DNA from: Ralstonia sp. UBA689
GTDB lineage: Bacteria; Pseudomonadota; Gammaproteobacteria; Burkholderiales; Burkholderiaceae
Length of the DNA: 64,000 nt
NCBI RefSeq assembly: GCF_002298975.1
Contig: NZ_DBMV01000024.1
Location: 1-64,000, forward strand
Reading direction: 5' to 3'
The notes under the pieces are model-generated. The model was given only the letters and a program-made list of their open reading frames with translations, had not been told where the DNA came from and searched no databases. The position numbers and the translations under genes were made by a program. Numbering within the stretch: position 1 is the first letter of the stretch; every line of letters begins with the position of its first letter. Below, piece after piece: positions 9,498-17,918 of this stretch.

Positions 9498-10682
9498 ATG
9501 AATGGCAATTTGCCTCCCTCGCGCGCGGTGTCAGCCGCACCGCCATCCCATCCGGCATCTGGCACGCATCAACATCCGCCGTTCTGGCACAACCTCAAGC
9601 AAGACGTCTTCTTCTGGTGGCTGCTGCTCATTTGCGGTGCGCTGACGCTCGCGGCGCCGAGGCGCATCGTTGAGTATCCCGCGTTGGTCGACTGGCACAC
9701 GGTCGCTGCACTGGCCGGGTTGCTCATCCTGACCAAGGCGGTGGAGGCCAGCGGCATGCTCCAGTTACTTGGGCAGCGCCTGGTCGACGTGGTCAGCAGT
9801 GAACGCGCGCTCGCGCTCAGCCTAGTGGGGGTGTCTGCGGCATTGTCGACGCTGCTGACCAACGACGTGGCGCTGTTCGTGATCGTGCCGCTCACCGTTG
9901 GGCTGCGGCAGGTCGCCAAGCTGCCGGTGACGCGGCTGGTCATCTTTGAGGCGCTGGCGGTCAACGCGGGCTCGGCGCTCACGCCGATCGGCAATCCGCA
10001 GAACCTGTTTCTATGGCACCAGTCGGGGCTGTCGTTCGGCGCGTTCGTCTGGCAGATGGCGCCGATGGTCGCGCTGTTCATGGCGCTGTTGCTGGTGGCC
10101 ACGTGGCTGGCGTTCCCGGCACACGAGATTCATCTGCATGCAGAGACTGGCGACATCGAGTTGCACAAGCGCCTGTTGTTGCCCGCACTGGCGCTGTACG
10201 TGCCGTTTCTGGTGCTGACGGATCTGGGATATCCATTGGCCGCCCTGGCCGGACTGGTCGTGCTCTACCTCGTCGGCGCGCGCTATGTGCTGGCGCGCGT
10301 GGACTGGGGCCTGCTGCTGGTGTTCGTGCTGATGTTCATCGACTTGCGGCTGGTGGCGCAGCTCGGCATCGTGCGCCAGGCGCTGGATGCGCTGGTGCTG
10401 GCCAATCCGATGCATCTGTACTGGGCCGGCATCGGCGTCTCGCAGCTCATCAGCAACGTGCCGGCCGCGATCCTGTTGGCTGAGTATTCGCATGACTGGC
10501 CGGTCATTGCCTTTGCGGTGAGCGTCGGTGGCTTTGGCACGCTGATCGGCTCGCTGGCCAACCTGATCGCGTTGCGCATGGCCGATGACCGGCGTGCGTG
10601 GCAGGTGTTCCATGCGTACTCGATCCCGTTCCTGGTCTTGGCGGCGGGGGCGGTGTACGCATGGTTGGCGTGGCTGCGCTGA
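9498..10682 (+). CDS. SLC13/ArsB-NhaD type permease
   Basis: The 394-residue protein is highly hydrophobic with about ten membrane segments (for example FFWWLLLICGALTLA, TVAALAGLLILTKAV, LVLAAGAVYAWLAWL). The block LLTNDVALFVIVPLT and the signature NAGSALTPIGNPQNLFLW are typical of the ArsB/NhaD and SLC13 (ion transporter superfamily) fold. In that fold, paired N-x-x-N/GNPQN hairpins bind the anion or Na+. The substrate cannot be told from sequence: an anion, a dicarboxylate or Na+/H+ exchange are all possible. The first ~30 residues are a hydrophilic His/Pro/Ser-rich cytoplasmic leader. It converges with the aldo/keto reductase gene, with only 12 bases between the two stop codons. Confidence 0.8.
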   Translation: MNGNLPPSRAVSAAPPSHPASGTHQHPPFWHNLKQDVFFWWLLLICGALTLAAPRRIVEYPALVDWHTVAALAGLLILTKAVEASGMLQLLGQRLVDVVSSERALALSLVGVSAALSTLLTNDVALFVIVPLTVGLRQVAKLPVTRLVIFEALAVNAGSALTPIGNPQNLFLWHQSGLSFGAFVWQMAPMVALFMALLLVATWLAFPAHEIHLHAETGDIELHKRLLLPALALYVPFLVLTDLGYPLAALAGLVVLYLVGARYVLARVDWGLLLVFVLMFIDLRLVAQLGIVRQALDALVLANPMHLYWAGIGVSQLISNVPAAILLAEYSHDWPVIAFAVSVGGFGTLIGSLANLIALRMADDRRAWQVFHAYSIPFLVLAAGAVYAWLAWLR

Positions 10683-10694
10683 TGCATTAAGGCA

Positions 10695-11525
10695 TTACGC
10701 AGGCACGGCATCCCAATCCGGCGCAAAGGCGGGCTGCACATAGCGCAAATGCTTGGGCAGCGCGGCGATTGCCTTGCGGTCGTCATCGTCCAGGCGAATG
10801 CGCAGCGCGTCGAGGTTCGCTTGCTGGCTCTCGCGTCGCTGGGCCTTGGGAATCGCGATCACGTCGGGCTGTTCAAGTACCCAGGCGATGGCCACCTGCG
10901 CTGCCGTTGCGCCGTGCTTTCGGCCGATCGCCTGCAGTGTCGCGTCTTCCGCCACCCGGCCTTGCGCCAGCGGGGCATAGGCCGTGAGTGGAATCCCCTT
11001 GTTACCCAGATAGGTCAGCAACGCCGTTTGATCCAGGAACGGATGGTATTCCACCTGCACGCAGGCGAGCAGGGCTCCGACGACGTCGATGGCCGTCTGC
11101 AACATCGACAGGTTGAAATTGCAGACGCCGATGGCGCGCACCCGGCCGCTTTCGCGCAGCGCCATCATCGCCTCCATCGTCGCGGCCATATCCATGCCTG
11201 GGGCGGGCCAATGGACGAGGTACAGGTCGACGTAATCCAACTTCAGCTTGGTGAGGCTTTGTTCGAGCGCTCGCGGTACGGCTTGCGGCGCGAGCTGGTC
11301 ATGCCAGACCTTGGTCGTGACGAAGACCTCGTCACGCGGCAGGCCGGAGGCGGCAATGGCGGCACCGACAGCCGTTTCATTGGCGTACATCGCGGCGGTA
11401 TCGATGTGTCGGTAACCGAGGGCGAGTGCGCTCTCGACCACCGGCTGGCATTCCTCGACCGGTATGCGAAACGTACCGAGCCCCAGACGGGGGATGGAAA
11501 TGCCTTGCGTCTTCAATGCTTTCAT
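10695..11525 (-). CDS. Aldo/keto reductase, DkgB-like
   Basis: The start is the ATG at 11525, preceded by AAGGAG at good spacing. A longer frame to 11606 lacks similarity. The 276-residue protein has the AKR barrel with the catalytic tetrad in view: Asp in YRHIDTAAMYANE, Tyr of the same motif, Lys in VTTKVWHD and His in YLVHWPAP. The NADPH-binding end is IAIPKAQRRESQQANLDAL. It most resembles 2,5-diketo-D-gluconate reductase B and related methylglyoxal reductases, giving NADPH-dependent reduction of small aldehydes or ketones. A LysR gene diverges from it, the usual arrangement for a dedicated regulator. The substrate is not established. Confidence 0.88.
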   Translation of the reverse strand: MKALKTQGISIPRLGLGTFRIPVEECQPVVESALALGYRHIDTAAMYANETAVGAAIAASGLPRDEVFVTTKVWHDQLAPQAVPRALEQSLTKLKLDYVDLYLVHWPAPGMDMAATMEAMMALRESGRVRAIGVCNFNLSMLQTAIDVVGALLACVQVEYHPFLDQTALLTYLGNKGIPLTAYAPLAQGRVAEDATLQAIGRKHGATAAQVAIAWVLEQPDVIAIPKAQRRESQQANLDALRIRLDDDDRKAIAALPKHLRYVQPAFAPDWDAVPA

Positions 11526-11656
11526 GGGGAGGCTCCTTGAGTGGCCGGGTGACCGGGTTGCCATGGTGGCGATCTTCCGGCTTTGAATAAAGTGCGTAAC
11601 ATGCAAATCATTCGTGAAATAAGTCTCGCAATCGATGCTGGATAGAGGAAGACGGT

Positions 11657-12562
11657 ATGACGTTCGATGGGCAGTTGTTTTCAGGGATCACTCTCCTGGC
11701 TGCGGTGGCGGAAAGCGGCAGCTTTGTGCGTGCGGCGGATGCGCTGGGTTTGTCGCCGTCAGGGGTGAGCCGGGCTGTCAGTCGACTGGAAGCGCGCATC
11801 GGCGTGCGCCTGATCGAGCGGACCACGCGTTCACTCACGCTCACCGATGAGGGCCGGCGCCTGTACGAGCAGGTTGGCCCACACCTGAACGGCATCGCCG
11901 AGGCGGCAGCCATGGCCTCGGGCGCGGCCGGTGCAGTGCAGGGGCGCCTGCGGGTGAACGTCGATCCGTTTTTCTCGCGCATCGCACTGGCGACACCCGT
12001 GGTGGGCTTTCTCGACCGCCATCCCGATCTGTCGCTCGAACTCATCATGCGCGACGACGTGGGCGATCTGGTGGCCGATGGGTTCGATCTTGCCGTCCGT
12101 TTCGGGCCGCCGCCGGTGGGTTCATTCGTAGCGCGCAAGCTGATCGAGACACGCATCGTGACGGTGGCATCGCCGGGCTACATCGCACGCCATGGACGGC
12201 CCGCGCACCCGCGTGAGGTGGCGGAGCATCAGCGCATCCTGTTCTACAACCCAGTGACGGGGCGGCCGTACGAGTGGGAGTTCTGGCGTGAGGCCGAGCG
12301 CGTGGAGATCCGGCCTGCCGGGCGGCTGATGGTGTCGGATGTGCGCACGATGCATGCGGCATGCGTGGCGGGGGCGGGCATCGCCCAGGTCATGGCGCTC
12401 GGCACGGAGGAGCTGCGGCGCAGCGGCCAACTGGTTGACCTGTTTCCCGACTGGCCGGACGAGCGCTTTGCGCTTTACGCCCTATACCCGTCGCGGCGCT
12501 ACCTGCCGGCCAAGGTGCATGCGTTCATCGATTTCTGCGTCGAGAACCTGCCTTCTGCATAA
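11657..12562 (+). CDS. LysR-family transcriptional regulator
   Basis: Residues about 9-68 form the LysR HTH (LLAAVAESGSFVRAADALGL, then SPSGVSRAVSRLEARIGVRLIERTTRSLTLTDEG). The effector-binding domain follows (GRLRVNVDPFFSRIALATPVVGFLDRHPDLSLELIMRDD). It belongs to the AaeR/DsdC-like group of one-gene-away regulators often found beside aldo/keto reductases or quinone reductases. It is transcribed divergently from the reductase with 131 bases between the starts, so control of that gene plus autoregulation is the natural inference. The product has 301 residues and appears intact. No clear T-N11-A box could be chosen. Confidence 0.88.
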   Translation: MTFDGQLFSGITLLAAVAESGSFVRAADALGLSPSGVSRAVSRLEARIGVRLIERTTRSLTLTDEGRRLYEQVGPHLNGIAEAAAMASGAAGAVQGRLRVNVDPFFSRIALATPVVGFLDRHPDLSLELIMRDDVGDLVADGFDLAVRFGPPPVGSFVARKLIETRIVTVASPGYIARHGRPAHPREVAEHQRILFYNPVTGRPYEWEFWREAERVEIRPAGRLMVSDVRTMHAACVAGAGIAQVMALGTEELRRSGQLVDLFPDWPDERFALYALYPSRRYLPAKVHAFIDFCVENLPSA

Positions 12563-12598
12563 GCACAAAACACTGCGGCCGCGCAAAGGCGGCCGCAG
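12563..12598 (-). terminator. Rho-independent terminator of the EF-G gene
   Basis: A perfect 10-base stem (CTGCGGCCGC / GCGGCCGCAG, 12573-12598) with a 6-base loop lies between the convergent LysR and EF-G genes. Read on the minus strand it is followed by TGTTTTGTG, so it suits EF-G. On the plus strand no T-run follows. Confidence 0.65.
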
Positions 12599-12631
12599 CA
12601 GGGCAGGTCAGTGATGCCGGTCAGCGGTGCA

Positions 12632-14734
12632 TCAGGTCTTCTTGGCCGCCATCACCGCTTCCGACACGTTGCGCGGCGCTTCGGCGTAGTGCTTGAACTC
12701 CATCGTGTACGTGGCGCGGCCTTGGCTGAGCGAACGCAGGTTGGTGGAGTAGCCGAACATCTCCGCCAGCGGCACTTCGGCGTGCACAACCTTGCCGCCG
12801 CCGCCCGGAATGTCCTCCGTGCCCTGTACCATGCCGCGCCGTGAAGACAGATCGCCGATCACGTTGCCCATGTAGTCTTCGGGCGTTTCCACTTCCACGG
12901 CCATCATCGGCTCCAGCAACACGGGGCCGGCCTTGCGCATGGCATCCTTGAAGGCCATCGAGCCAGCCATGCGGAACGCGTTCTCGTTCGAATCCACGTC
13001 GTGGTACGAGCCGAACGTCAGGCGCACCTTTACGTCCACCACCGGATAGCCGGCCAGCACGCCGGTGTTGAGCGTATCGCGGATACCCTTGTCCACCGCC
13101 GGGATGAATTCGCGCGGGATCACGCCGCCCTTGATTTCGTCGACGAACTCATAGCCCTTGCCCGGGTTATGTTCCAGCGTGATGACCGCATGGCCATACT
13201 GGCCGCGTCCGCCCGACTGCTTGACGAACTTGCCTTCCACATCTTCAGCGGTCTTGGTGATGGTCTCGCGGTAAGCCACCTGCGGCTTGCCGACCGTGGC
13301 TTCCACGCCAAACTCGCGCTTCATGCGGTCGACCAGGATTTCCAGGTGAAGCTCGCCCATGCCCGAGATGATGGTCTGACCGGATTCCTCATCGGTCTTC
13401 ACGCGGAACGACGGGTCCTCCTGCGCCAGGCGGTTCAGCGCAATGCCCATCTTTTCCTGGTCGCCCTTGGTCTTGGGCTCTACGGCCTGGCTGATCACGG
13501 GCTCGGGGAATTCCATGCGCTCGAGCACGATGACGTGCTCGGGGTCGCACAGCGTCTCACCGGTCGTCACGTCCTTCAGGCCCACGGCGGCGGCGATGTC
13601 GCCGGCCAGCACTTCCTTGATCTCTTCGCGCTGGTTGGCGTGCATCTGCAGGATACGGCCCAGGCGCTCCTTCTTCTGCTTGACCGAGTTGTAGACCGTG
13701 TCGCCTGAGTTGATCTTGCCGGAATACACACGGAAGAACGCAAGTTGGCCGACAAACGGGTCGGTCATGATCTTGAAGGCGAGCGCGGAGAACGGCTCGC
13801 TGTCGTTCGCGTGGCGCTCCAGCGGTTCGTCTTTCTCGCCATGGCCCTGAATGGAGGGAATGTCCACCGGCGAGGGCAGGTAATCGACCACCGCGTCGAG
13901 CATGGCCTGCACGCCCTTGTTCTTGAAGGCAGAGCCGCACAGCATCGGCTGGATTTCGCCCGCAATGGTGCGTTTGCGCAGGGCGCGCTTGATCTCTTCC
14001 TCTGTCAGCTCTTCGCCGCCGAGGTATTTGTTGAGCAGTTCTTCATCCGCTTCCGCCGCAGCTTCCACCATCTTGTCACGCCATTCCTGCGCAATGGGCA
14101 GCAGCGCCGGGTCAATGTCGGTGTATTCGAACTTCACGCCCTGCGAGGCATCGTCCCACAAGATCTCTTTCATCTTGACGAGGTCGACCACGCCGCGGAA
14201 ACCGTCTTCCGCGCCGACGGGAATCTGGATCGGCACCGGGTTGCCCTTCAGGCGCTCGCGCATCTGGCGCTCGACACGGAAGAAATCCGCACCGATGCGG
14301 TCCATCTTGTTGACGAACGCAATGCGCGGCACCTTGTACTTGTTGGCTTGGCGCCAGACGGTTTCCGATTGCGGCTGCACGCCGCCCACAGAGTCGTACA
14401 CCATGCAGGCACCATCCAGCACGCGCATGGAGCGCTCCACCTCGATGGTGAAATCGACGTGGCCCGGGGTGTCGATGATGTTGATGCGGTGCTCGGGGTA
14501 GTTGCCGGCCATGCCGCGCCACATGCAGTGCGTGGCCGCCGACGTGATCGTGATGCCGCGCTCCTGCTCCTGCGCCATCCAATCCATGGTGGCAGCGCCG
14601 TCATGCACCTCGCCAATTTTGTGATTGACCCCGGTGTAGAACAGGATGCGCTCGGTCGTGGTGGTTTTGCCGGCGTCGATGTGTGCCGAGATGCCGATGT
14701 TGCGATAGCGCTCGATGGGGGTCTGGCGGGGCAT
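12632..14734 (-). CDS. fusA: Translation elongation factor G, stand-alone copy
   Basis: The ATG at 14734 gives MPRQTPIERYRNIGISAHID. All GTPase motifs are present: AHIDAGKTTTTE (G1), DTPGHVDF (G3) and NKMD (G4). Domains II to V follow, including SGMGELHLEI, GGRGQYGH and GSYHDVDSNENAF. The 700-residue length is that of classic EF-G, which drives ribosome translocation and recycling. It is not next to rpsL, rpsG or tuf, so it is probably the second EF-G of the genome (Ralstonia commonly has two fusA genes, from memory). Conserved motifs are intact, so it should be active. Nothing shows specialisation for recycling or stress. Confidence 0.93.
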   Translation of the reverse strand: MPRQTPIERYRNIGISAHIDAGKTTTTERILFYTGVNHKIGEVHDGAATMDWMAQEQERGITITSAATHCMWRGMAGNYPEHRINIIDTPGHVDFTIEVERSMRVLDGACMVYDSVGGVQPQSETVWRQANKYKVPRIAFVNKMDRIGADFFRVERQMRERLKGNPVPIQIPVGAEDGFRGVVDLVKMKEILWDDASQGVKFEYTDIDPALLPIAQEWRDKMVEAAAEADEELLNKYLGGEELTEEEIKRALRKRTIAGEIQPMLCGSAFKNKGVQAMLDAVVDYLPSPVDIPSIQGHGEKDEPLERHANDSEPFSALAFKIMTDPFVGQLAFFRVYSGKINSGDTVYNSVKQKKERLGRILQMHANQREEIKEVLAGDIAAAVGLKDVTTGETLCDPEHVIVLERMEFPEPVISQAVEPKTKGDQEKMGIALNRLAQEDPSFRVKTDEESGQTIISGMGELHLEILVDRMKREFGVEATVGKPQVAYRETITKTAEDVEGKFVKQSGGRGQYGHAVITLEHNPGKGYEFVDEIKGGVIPREFIPAVDKGIRDTLNTGVLAGYPVVDVKVRLTFGSYHDVDSNENAFRMAGSMAFKDAMRKAGPVLLEPMMAVEVETPEDYMGNVIGDLSSRRGMVQGTEDIPGGGGKVVHAEVPLAEMFGYSTNLRSLSQGRATYTMEFKHYAEAPRNVSEAVMAAKKT

Positions 14735-14812
14735 GATGTTTCTCTTCCGTTGAAGGACACTCGCATCGCCGACTCCGCACCATGCGAAGGGCGAATGTGC
14801 GAGTGGGAACAC

Positions 14813-14818
14813 ATTATA
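14813..14818 (-). promoter_or_regulatory. Candidate -10 box for the EF-G gene
   Basis: A perfect TATAAT lies on the minus strand 78 bases before the EF-G start, in the gap after the Crp/Fnr gene. No good -35 is visible 16-18 bases upstream, so an activator or an extended element may be needed. Confidence 0.4.
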
Positions 14819-14862
14819 GGATTCCTCCTATCTCACCGCATGTAGGGGTATTGGCTGAAGGT

Positions 14863-15609
14863 TCACCCCCGAGCAAGCGCATGCGCCAGTGCATGCAGGC
14901 CGGGAAAGTCCAACAGTTCGATTTCCCCATAGGCCACCTTCAGGATGCCGCGCGCCTGGAGATCTTTCAGGACCTGGTTGACGGTCTGGCGAGATAGCGC
15001 GAGCAGTTGGGCAAGTTGCTCCTGCGGCACACGCAGCACGCGGCGGCTGCCCAGGCGCAGATCGCCGTAGCCGTCGGCCATCAAGAGCAGGCGCCGGGCC
15101 ACGCGCACGGGGGCGGGCAGCAGGGCGATTTCCTCCAGCACGGTAAAGGTCAGGCGCAGCTTGTGCGTCAGGAGCAGCGCGAAGGCATGCAGCAGCGCCG
15201 GCGTGGTGTGCAGCAGGGCGATCAGCGCGGCCTGCGGCATGTGGAGCAGCGTGGTGTTGCCGTCGGCACGGGCGTCGTGGGTGCGCGGCTGGCGGTCGAA
15301 TACGCCGATCTCGCCAAACCAGTTGACCGGCTCCAGCACCGCCAGCAAGGCCTCGCGCCCATCTGCGCTGGTGGCGCCGATACAGATCGTTCCTTCCAGC
15401 ACGCAATACAGGCCGTCGGGCGCGTCGCCACGTCGGAACAGCATATCTCCGGCACCCAGGCGGTGCACGGCGGCGATACCGATCAGCGCATCCTGCATGG
15501 TCGGTTCCAGCGCGCCGAACCAACTGCTGGCATGCAGGCGCTCGCGGTACGACGAGGCATCCGGTTGCGTGCGAGGGAAAGCTGAGCGGTCCATGAGGGA
15601 GCCGGCCAT
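14863..15609 (-). CDS. Crp/Fnr-family transcriptional regulator
   Basis: The 248-residue protein has an N-terminal cyclic-nucleotide-binding-like beta roll (RLGAGDMLFRRGDAPDGLYCVLEG to NWFGEIGVFDRQPRTHDARA). A dimerisation helix and a C-terminal winged helix follow (RVPQEQLAQLLALSRQTVNQVLKDLQARGILKVAYGEIELLD). It lacks the N-terminal Cys cluster of true FNR, so it does not look like an iron-sulphur oxygen sensor. The phosphate-cassette-like segment (FGEIGVFDRQPRTHDARA) may bind a nucleotide. It lies upstream of EF-G on the same strand but a separate -10 box is seen between them. It diverges from the Mpo1-like gene, which could be a target. Confidence 0.87.
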   Translation of the reverse strand: MAGSLMDRSAFPRTQPDASSYRERLHASSWFGALEPTMQDALIGIAAVHRLGAGDMLFRRGDAPDGLYCVLEGTICIGATSADGREALLAVLEPVNWFGEIGVFDRQPRTHDARADGNTTLLHMPQAALIALLHTTPALLHAFALLLTHKLRLTFTVLEEIALLPAPVRVARRLLLMADGYGDLRLGSRRVLRVPQEQLAQLLALSRQTVNQVLKDLQARGILKVAYGEIELLDFPGLHALAHALARG

Positions 15610-15747
15610 TGAAAGGTGCTTCGGAAGGGGCGAATTTGTCGGCTACGTGACAGAGTGCCGTTCAATCCGCTGACTAAGATGAAATGATCATAACGAGGGG
15701 GCAATTGCAGCGTCTATGCTGCAAACGCACAAAAACCGGAGACCATC

Positions 15748-16281
15748 ATGCGCACCCTGTCAGACCATCTTGCCAATTACGCGGCCTATCACCAGGATGG
15801 CCGCAATATCGCCACGCATTTTGTCGGCATTCCGGCGATCGTGCTGGCGGTGGCGATCCTGCTTTCTCGGCCAGTGCTGGCAGATCTGGCAGGCGTGGCC
15901 GTGACGCCCGCGCTGCTTCTGCTGGCAGCCGTGACGGTGTTCTACCTGCGCCTGGACGTGGCGTTTGGTGTGGTGATGTTTATGCTGATTGGCTTGTGCG
16001 TGTGGGCGGGCAACCATGTGGCCGCGCATTCGATGGTGGCGTGGCTGTCGGCGGGCATCGGCCTGTTTGTGATCGGCTGGATCATCCAGTTTGTCGGCCA
16101 CTATTACGAGGGGCGCAAGCCGGCCTTCGTCGATGACCTGGTGGGCTTGGTGATCGGCCCGCTGTTCCTGGTGGCTGAGACGGCGTTTGCCATGGGCCTG
16201 CGTGCTTCGCTGCGCGACGAGGTGGTCAGCCGCTCGCGCGCCATGCGAGCGGCACTCGGTGGCAAGCACGCGGCCGCTTGA
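15748..16281 (+). CDS. Mpo1-like (DUF962) membrane protein
   Basis: The 177-residue protein starts with LSDHLANYAAYHQDGRNIATHFVGIP, has four or five hydrophobic helices, and carries WIIQFVGHYYEGRKPAFVDD. The His residues in HQDG, THFVGIP, NHVAAHS and GHYYEGRKPA are the conserved set of the DUF962/YGL010w family. Yeast Mpo1 is an Fe(II)-dependent dioxygenase in alpha-oxidation of 2-hydroxy fatty acids, and these histidines bind the iron. A lipid-oxidation role in the inner membrane is therefore inferred by family only. It diverges from the Crp/Fnr gene and converges with the crotonase, itself a fatty-acid-type enzyme. Confidence 0.82.
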   Translation: MRTLSDHLANYAAYHQDGRNIATHFVGIPAIVLAVAILLSRPVLADLAGVAVTPALLLLAAVTVFYLRLDVAFGVVMFMLIGLCVWAGNHVAAHSMVAWLSAGIGLFVIGWIIQFVGHYYEGRKPAFVDDLVGLVIGPLFLVAETAFAMGLRASLRDEVVSRSRAMRAALGGKHAAA

Positions 16282-16296
16282 GGTCACCGCTTCGGC

Positions 16297-17124
16297 TTAC
16301 GTGTCCGCGCGCTCCGCGGCAGGCTTGAACACCGGCGCGCGATTCTCCATCGCAGCACGCACCGCCTCGCGCTGGTTGGCGCCACCGATCAGGCGGTCTT
16401 GCTCGATGGATTCGGCCAGCAGAATGGCGGCTGCATCGCCGTCTTCCGTCGCGCGCATCAGCCGCTTGGCGGCGCGGATCGCGTCCGGGCTCTTTTGAGC
16501 GATCTCACGTGCGGCAGCCAGCGCCGCCACGCGCGGATCTTCAACCACGTGGGTTGCCAGTCCCAGCGCGCAGGCTTCCTCGCCGTTGATAACGCGCCCG
16601 CTGTAGATCAGTTCGCGCAGTTGGTCAGGGCGCACTAGACCACGCGTGAGCAGCATGCCGCCCATGTCCGGCACCAGGCCCCATTTGATTTCCATGACGG
16701 ACAGGCGCGTGTCGGCGGTCACGTAACGCACGTCCGCGCCCAGTGCAATCTGCAACCCGCCACCATAGGCGACGCCATGCACTGCGGCCAGCACCGGCAC
16801 CGGCAGGTCGCGCCATACCGTGCAGGCGTACTGCGGCAGATTGGCCGATCCATGCGTGCGCTTGGCCAACCGGCCGCCACTCGTGTCTGCGTCAGGGGTG
16901 CTCATGCCCAGGCTCGCCATGCTGCCCATGTCCAGCCCGGCACAGAATGCGCGTCCCTCGCCGGACAGCACTACCGCACGTAGGTCCGCCTGATTCATCA
17001 GGCGTTCACCGGTTGAGACCAGAGCCTCGAACATGGCCGGGTCGATGGCGTTCATCTTGTCCGGCCGGTTGAGCCGGACTTCAGCTACGCCGGCTTCGAT
17101 GTTGAGCAGGATGCGTTCAGTCAT
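16297..17124 (-). CDS. Enoyl-CoA hydratase/isomerase (crotonase) family protein
   Basis: The 275-residue protein has the crotonase fold: oxyanion-hole motifs LSGEGRAFCAGLDMGSMA and AAVHGVAYGGGLQIALGAD, and the active-site region VMEIKWGLVPDMGGMLLTRG. The Glu of MEIK and the Asp of VPDMGG stand where acid/base residues lie in hydratases and dienoyl-CoA isomerases, so either reaction is possible. It uses acyl-CoA substrates in fatty-acid or aromatic-acid breakdown. It lies 91 bases downstream of fdxA on the same strand and could be co-transcribed, though the gap is large for translational coupling. It converges with the Mpo1-like gene. Confidence 0.87.
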   Translation of the reverse strand: MTERILLNIEAGVAEVRLNRPDKMNAIDPAMFEALVSTGERLMNQADLRAVVLSGEGRAFCAGLDMGSMASLGMSTPDADTSGGRLAKRTHGSANLPQYACTVWRDLPVPVLAAVHGVAYGGGLQIALGADVRYVTADTRLSVMEIKWGLVPDMGGMLLTRGLVRPDQLRELIYSGRVINGEEACALGLATHVVEDPRVAALAAAREIAQKSPDAIRAAKRLMRATEDGDAAAILLAESIEQDRLIGGANQREAVRAAMENRAPVFKPAAERADT

Positions 17125-17215
17125 GGGTAGAGAGTCGAAGGTTGAGTCCGCAGCAGCCTATCGCCATGGTTGGCGTGGGTAGACGGTGGCGGTCGAACAA
17201 TAGTGTATTGCGGCC

Positions 17216-17554
17216 TTATTCGGTCGCAATGATCAGCGCATCGCGCTTGTGCTTCACCTCCGCCCAATGGGCGTGATCGGCCAACGGCGCCTGCACTTTC
17301 GTGAGGCGTGGCCAGTCTGTGCGGTGCGAGAGCTGCGCGTTCAAGGCGATGAATTCCTGCTGATCCGCCGGCACCTCCGCTATGGGATAGATCGCGCCGA
17401 CCGGGCACTCCGGCACGCAGATCGAGCAGTCGATGCATTCATCAGGATCAATCACCAGAAAGTTGGGGCCTGCATGGAAGCAGTCCATGGGGCAGACGGC
17501 CACACAGTCGGTGTATTTGCATTGGATGCAGGATTCGGTGACGACATACGGCAT
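17216..17554 (-). CDS. fdxA: 7Fe-8S ferredoxin FdxA
   Basis: The 112-residue protein begins MPYVVTESCIQCKYTDCVAV and contains two cysteine clusters: C-x2-C-x4-C-x3-CP near residues 9-22 and CIDCSICVPECP near residues 40-51. The spacing of the first cluster gives a [3Fe-4S] centre and the second a [4Fe-4S] centre, as in Azotobacter-type seven-iron ferredoxins. The C-terminal extension of about 50 residues (LNAQLSHRTDWPRLTK) is also typical. It is a soluble one-electron carrier with partners unknown. It stands divergent from acnB, another Fe-S protein. Confidence 0.95.
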   Translation of the reverse strand: MPYVVTESCIQCKYTDCVAVCPMDCFHAGPNFLVIDPDECIDCSICVPECPVGAIYPIAEVPADQQEFIALNAQLSHRTDWPRLTKVQAPLADHAHWAEVKHKRDALIIATE

Positions 17555-17789
17555 AGAGGCGCGGGGTGTTCAGAACCTGGTCGAAATTCGTTCGAAATTA
17601 TGCAGCATCGTCCTGAACCCTGGCAGGAGGGGAGCAGGCCGCGTGAGTTTGCATACAACAAGAAGGCCATCTCGTCCGAGGGGTGGTGGTTCAGCAAGGA
17701 ATTCGTTTGGCGGAGAGGCAAGCTGCACCACTGCAGGGCCATCGTTGGGGTAACGCTGGTCCGGCCTGGACGGGTTGCTTATCTTTGAC

Positions 17790-17808
17790 TCTTATATAAG
17801 ATATAAGA
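17790..17808. promoter_or_regulatory. Palindromic operator candidate before acnB
   Basis: TCTTATATAAGA at 17790-17801 is a perfect 12-base palindrome, overlapped by a second ATATAAGA at 17801-17808, so the half-site repeats at 8-base spacing. It ends 3 bases before the -35 hexamer, a good site for a regulator. The AT-rich element stands out in a GC-rich genome. Which protein binds it is unknown to me; GntR-type regulators of TCA-cycle genes are one possibility. Confidence 0.45.
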
Positions 17809-17811
17809 CAT

Positions 17812-17840
17812 TTGACCTTGTGGGGTATTGCGATTAGAAT
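17812..17840 (+). promoter_or_regulatory. Sigma70 promoter of acnB
   Basis: TTGACC (17812-17817) and TAGAAT (17835-17840) are separated by exactly 17 bases, close to the consensus TTGACA and TATAAT. They lie about 80 bases before the acnB ATG, leaving an untranslated leader of roughly 70 bases. Confidence 0.72.
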
Positions 17841-17918
17841 CGCGACCCAGCAGCGCCCGGAACAGCCTCGGGGTGCCAAAAAAGCCTTCCCCTGTAACGT
17901 AATCTCAGCAGGTCTCCC

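Larger units (their letters stand above)
17555..17918. other. Intergenic between fdxA and acnB
   Basis: This 364-base divergent region holds the acnB promoter and operator candidate, described separately, in its last 130 bases. The fdxA-proximal part shows no gene I can support. The short frames reading through it have no family resemblance. Confidence 0.6.
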
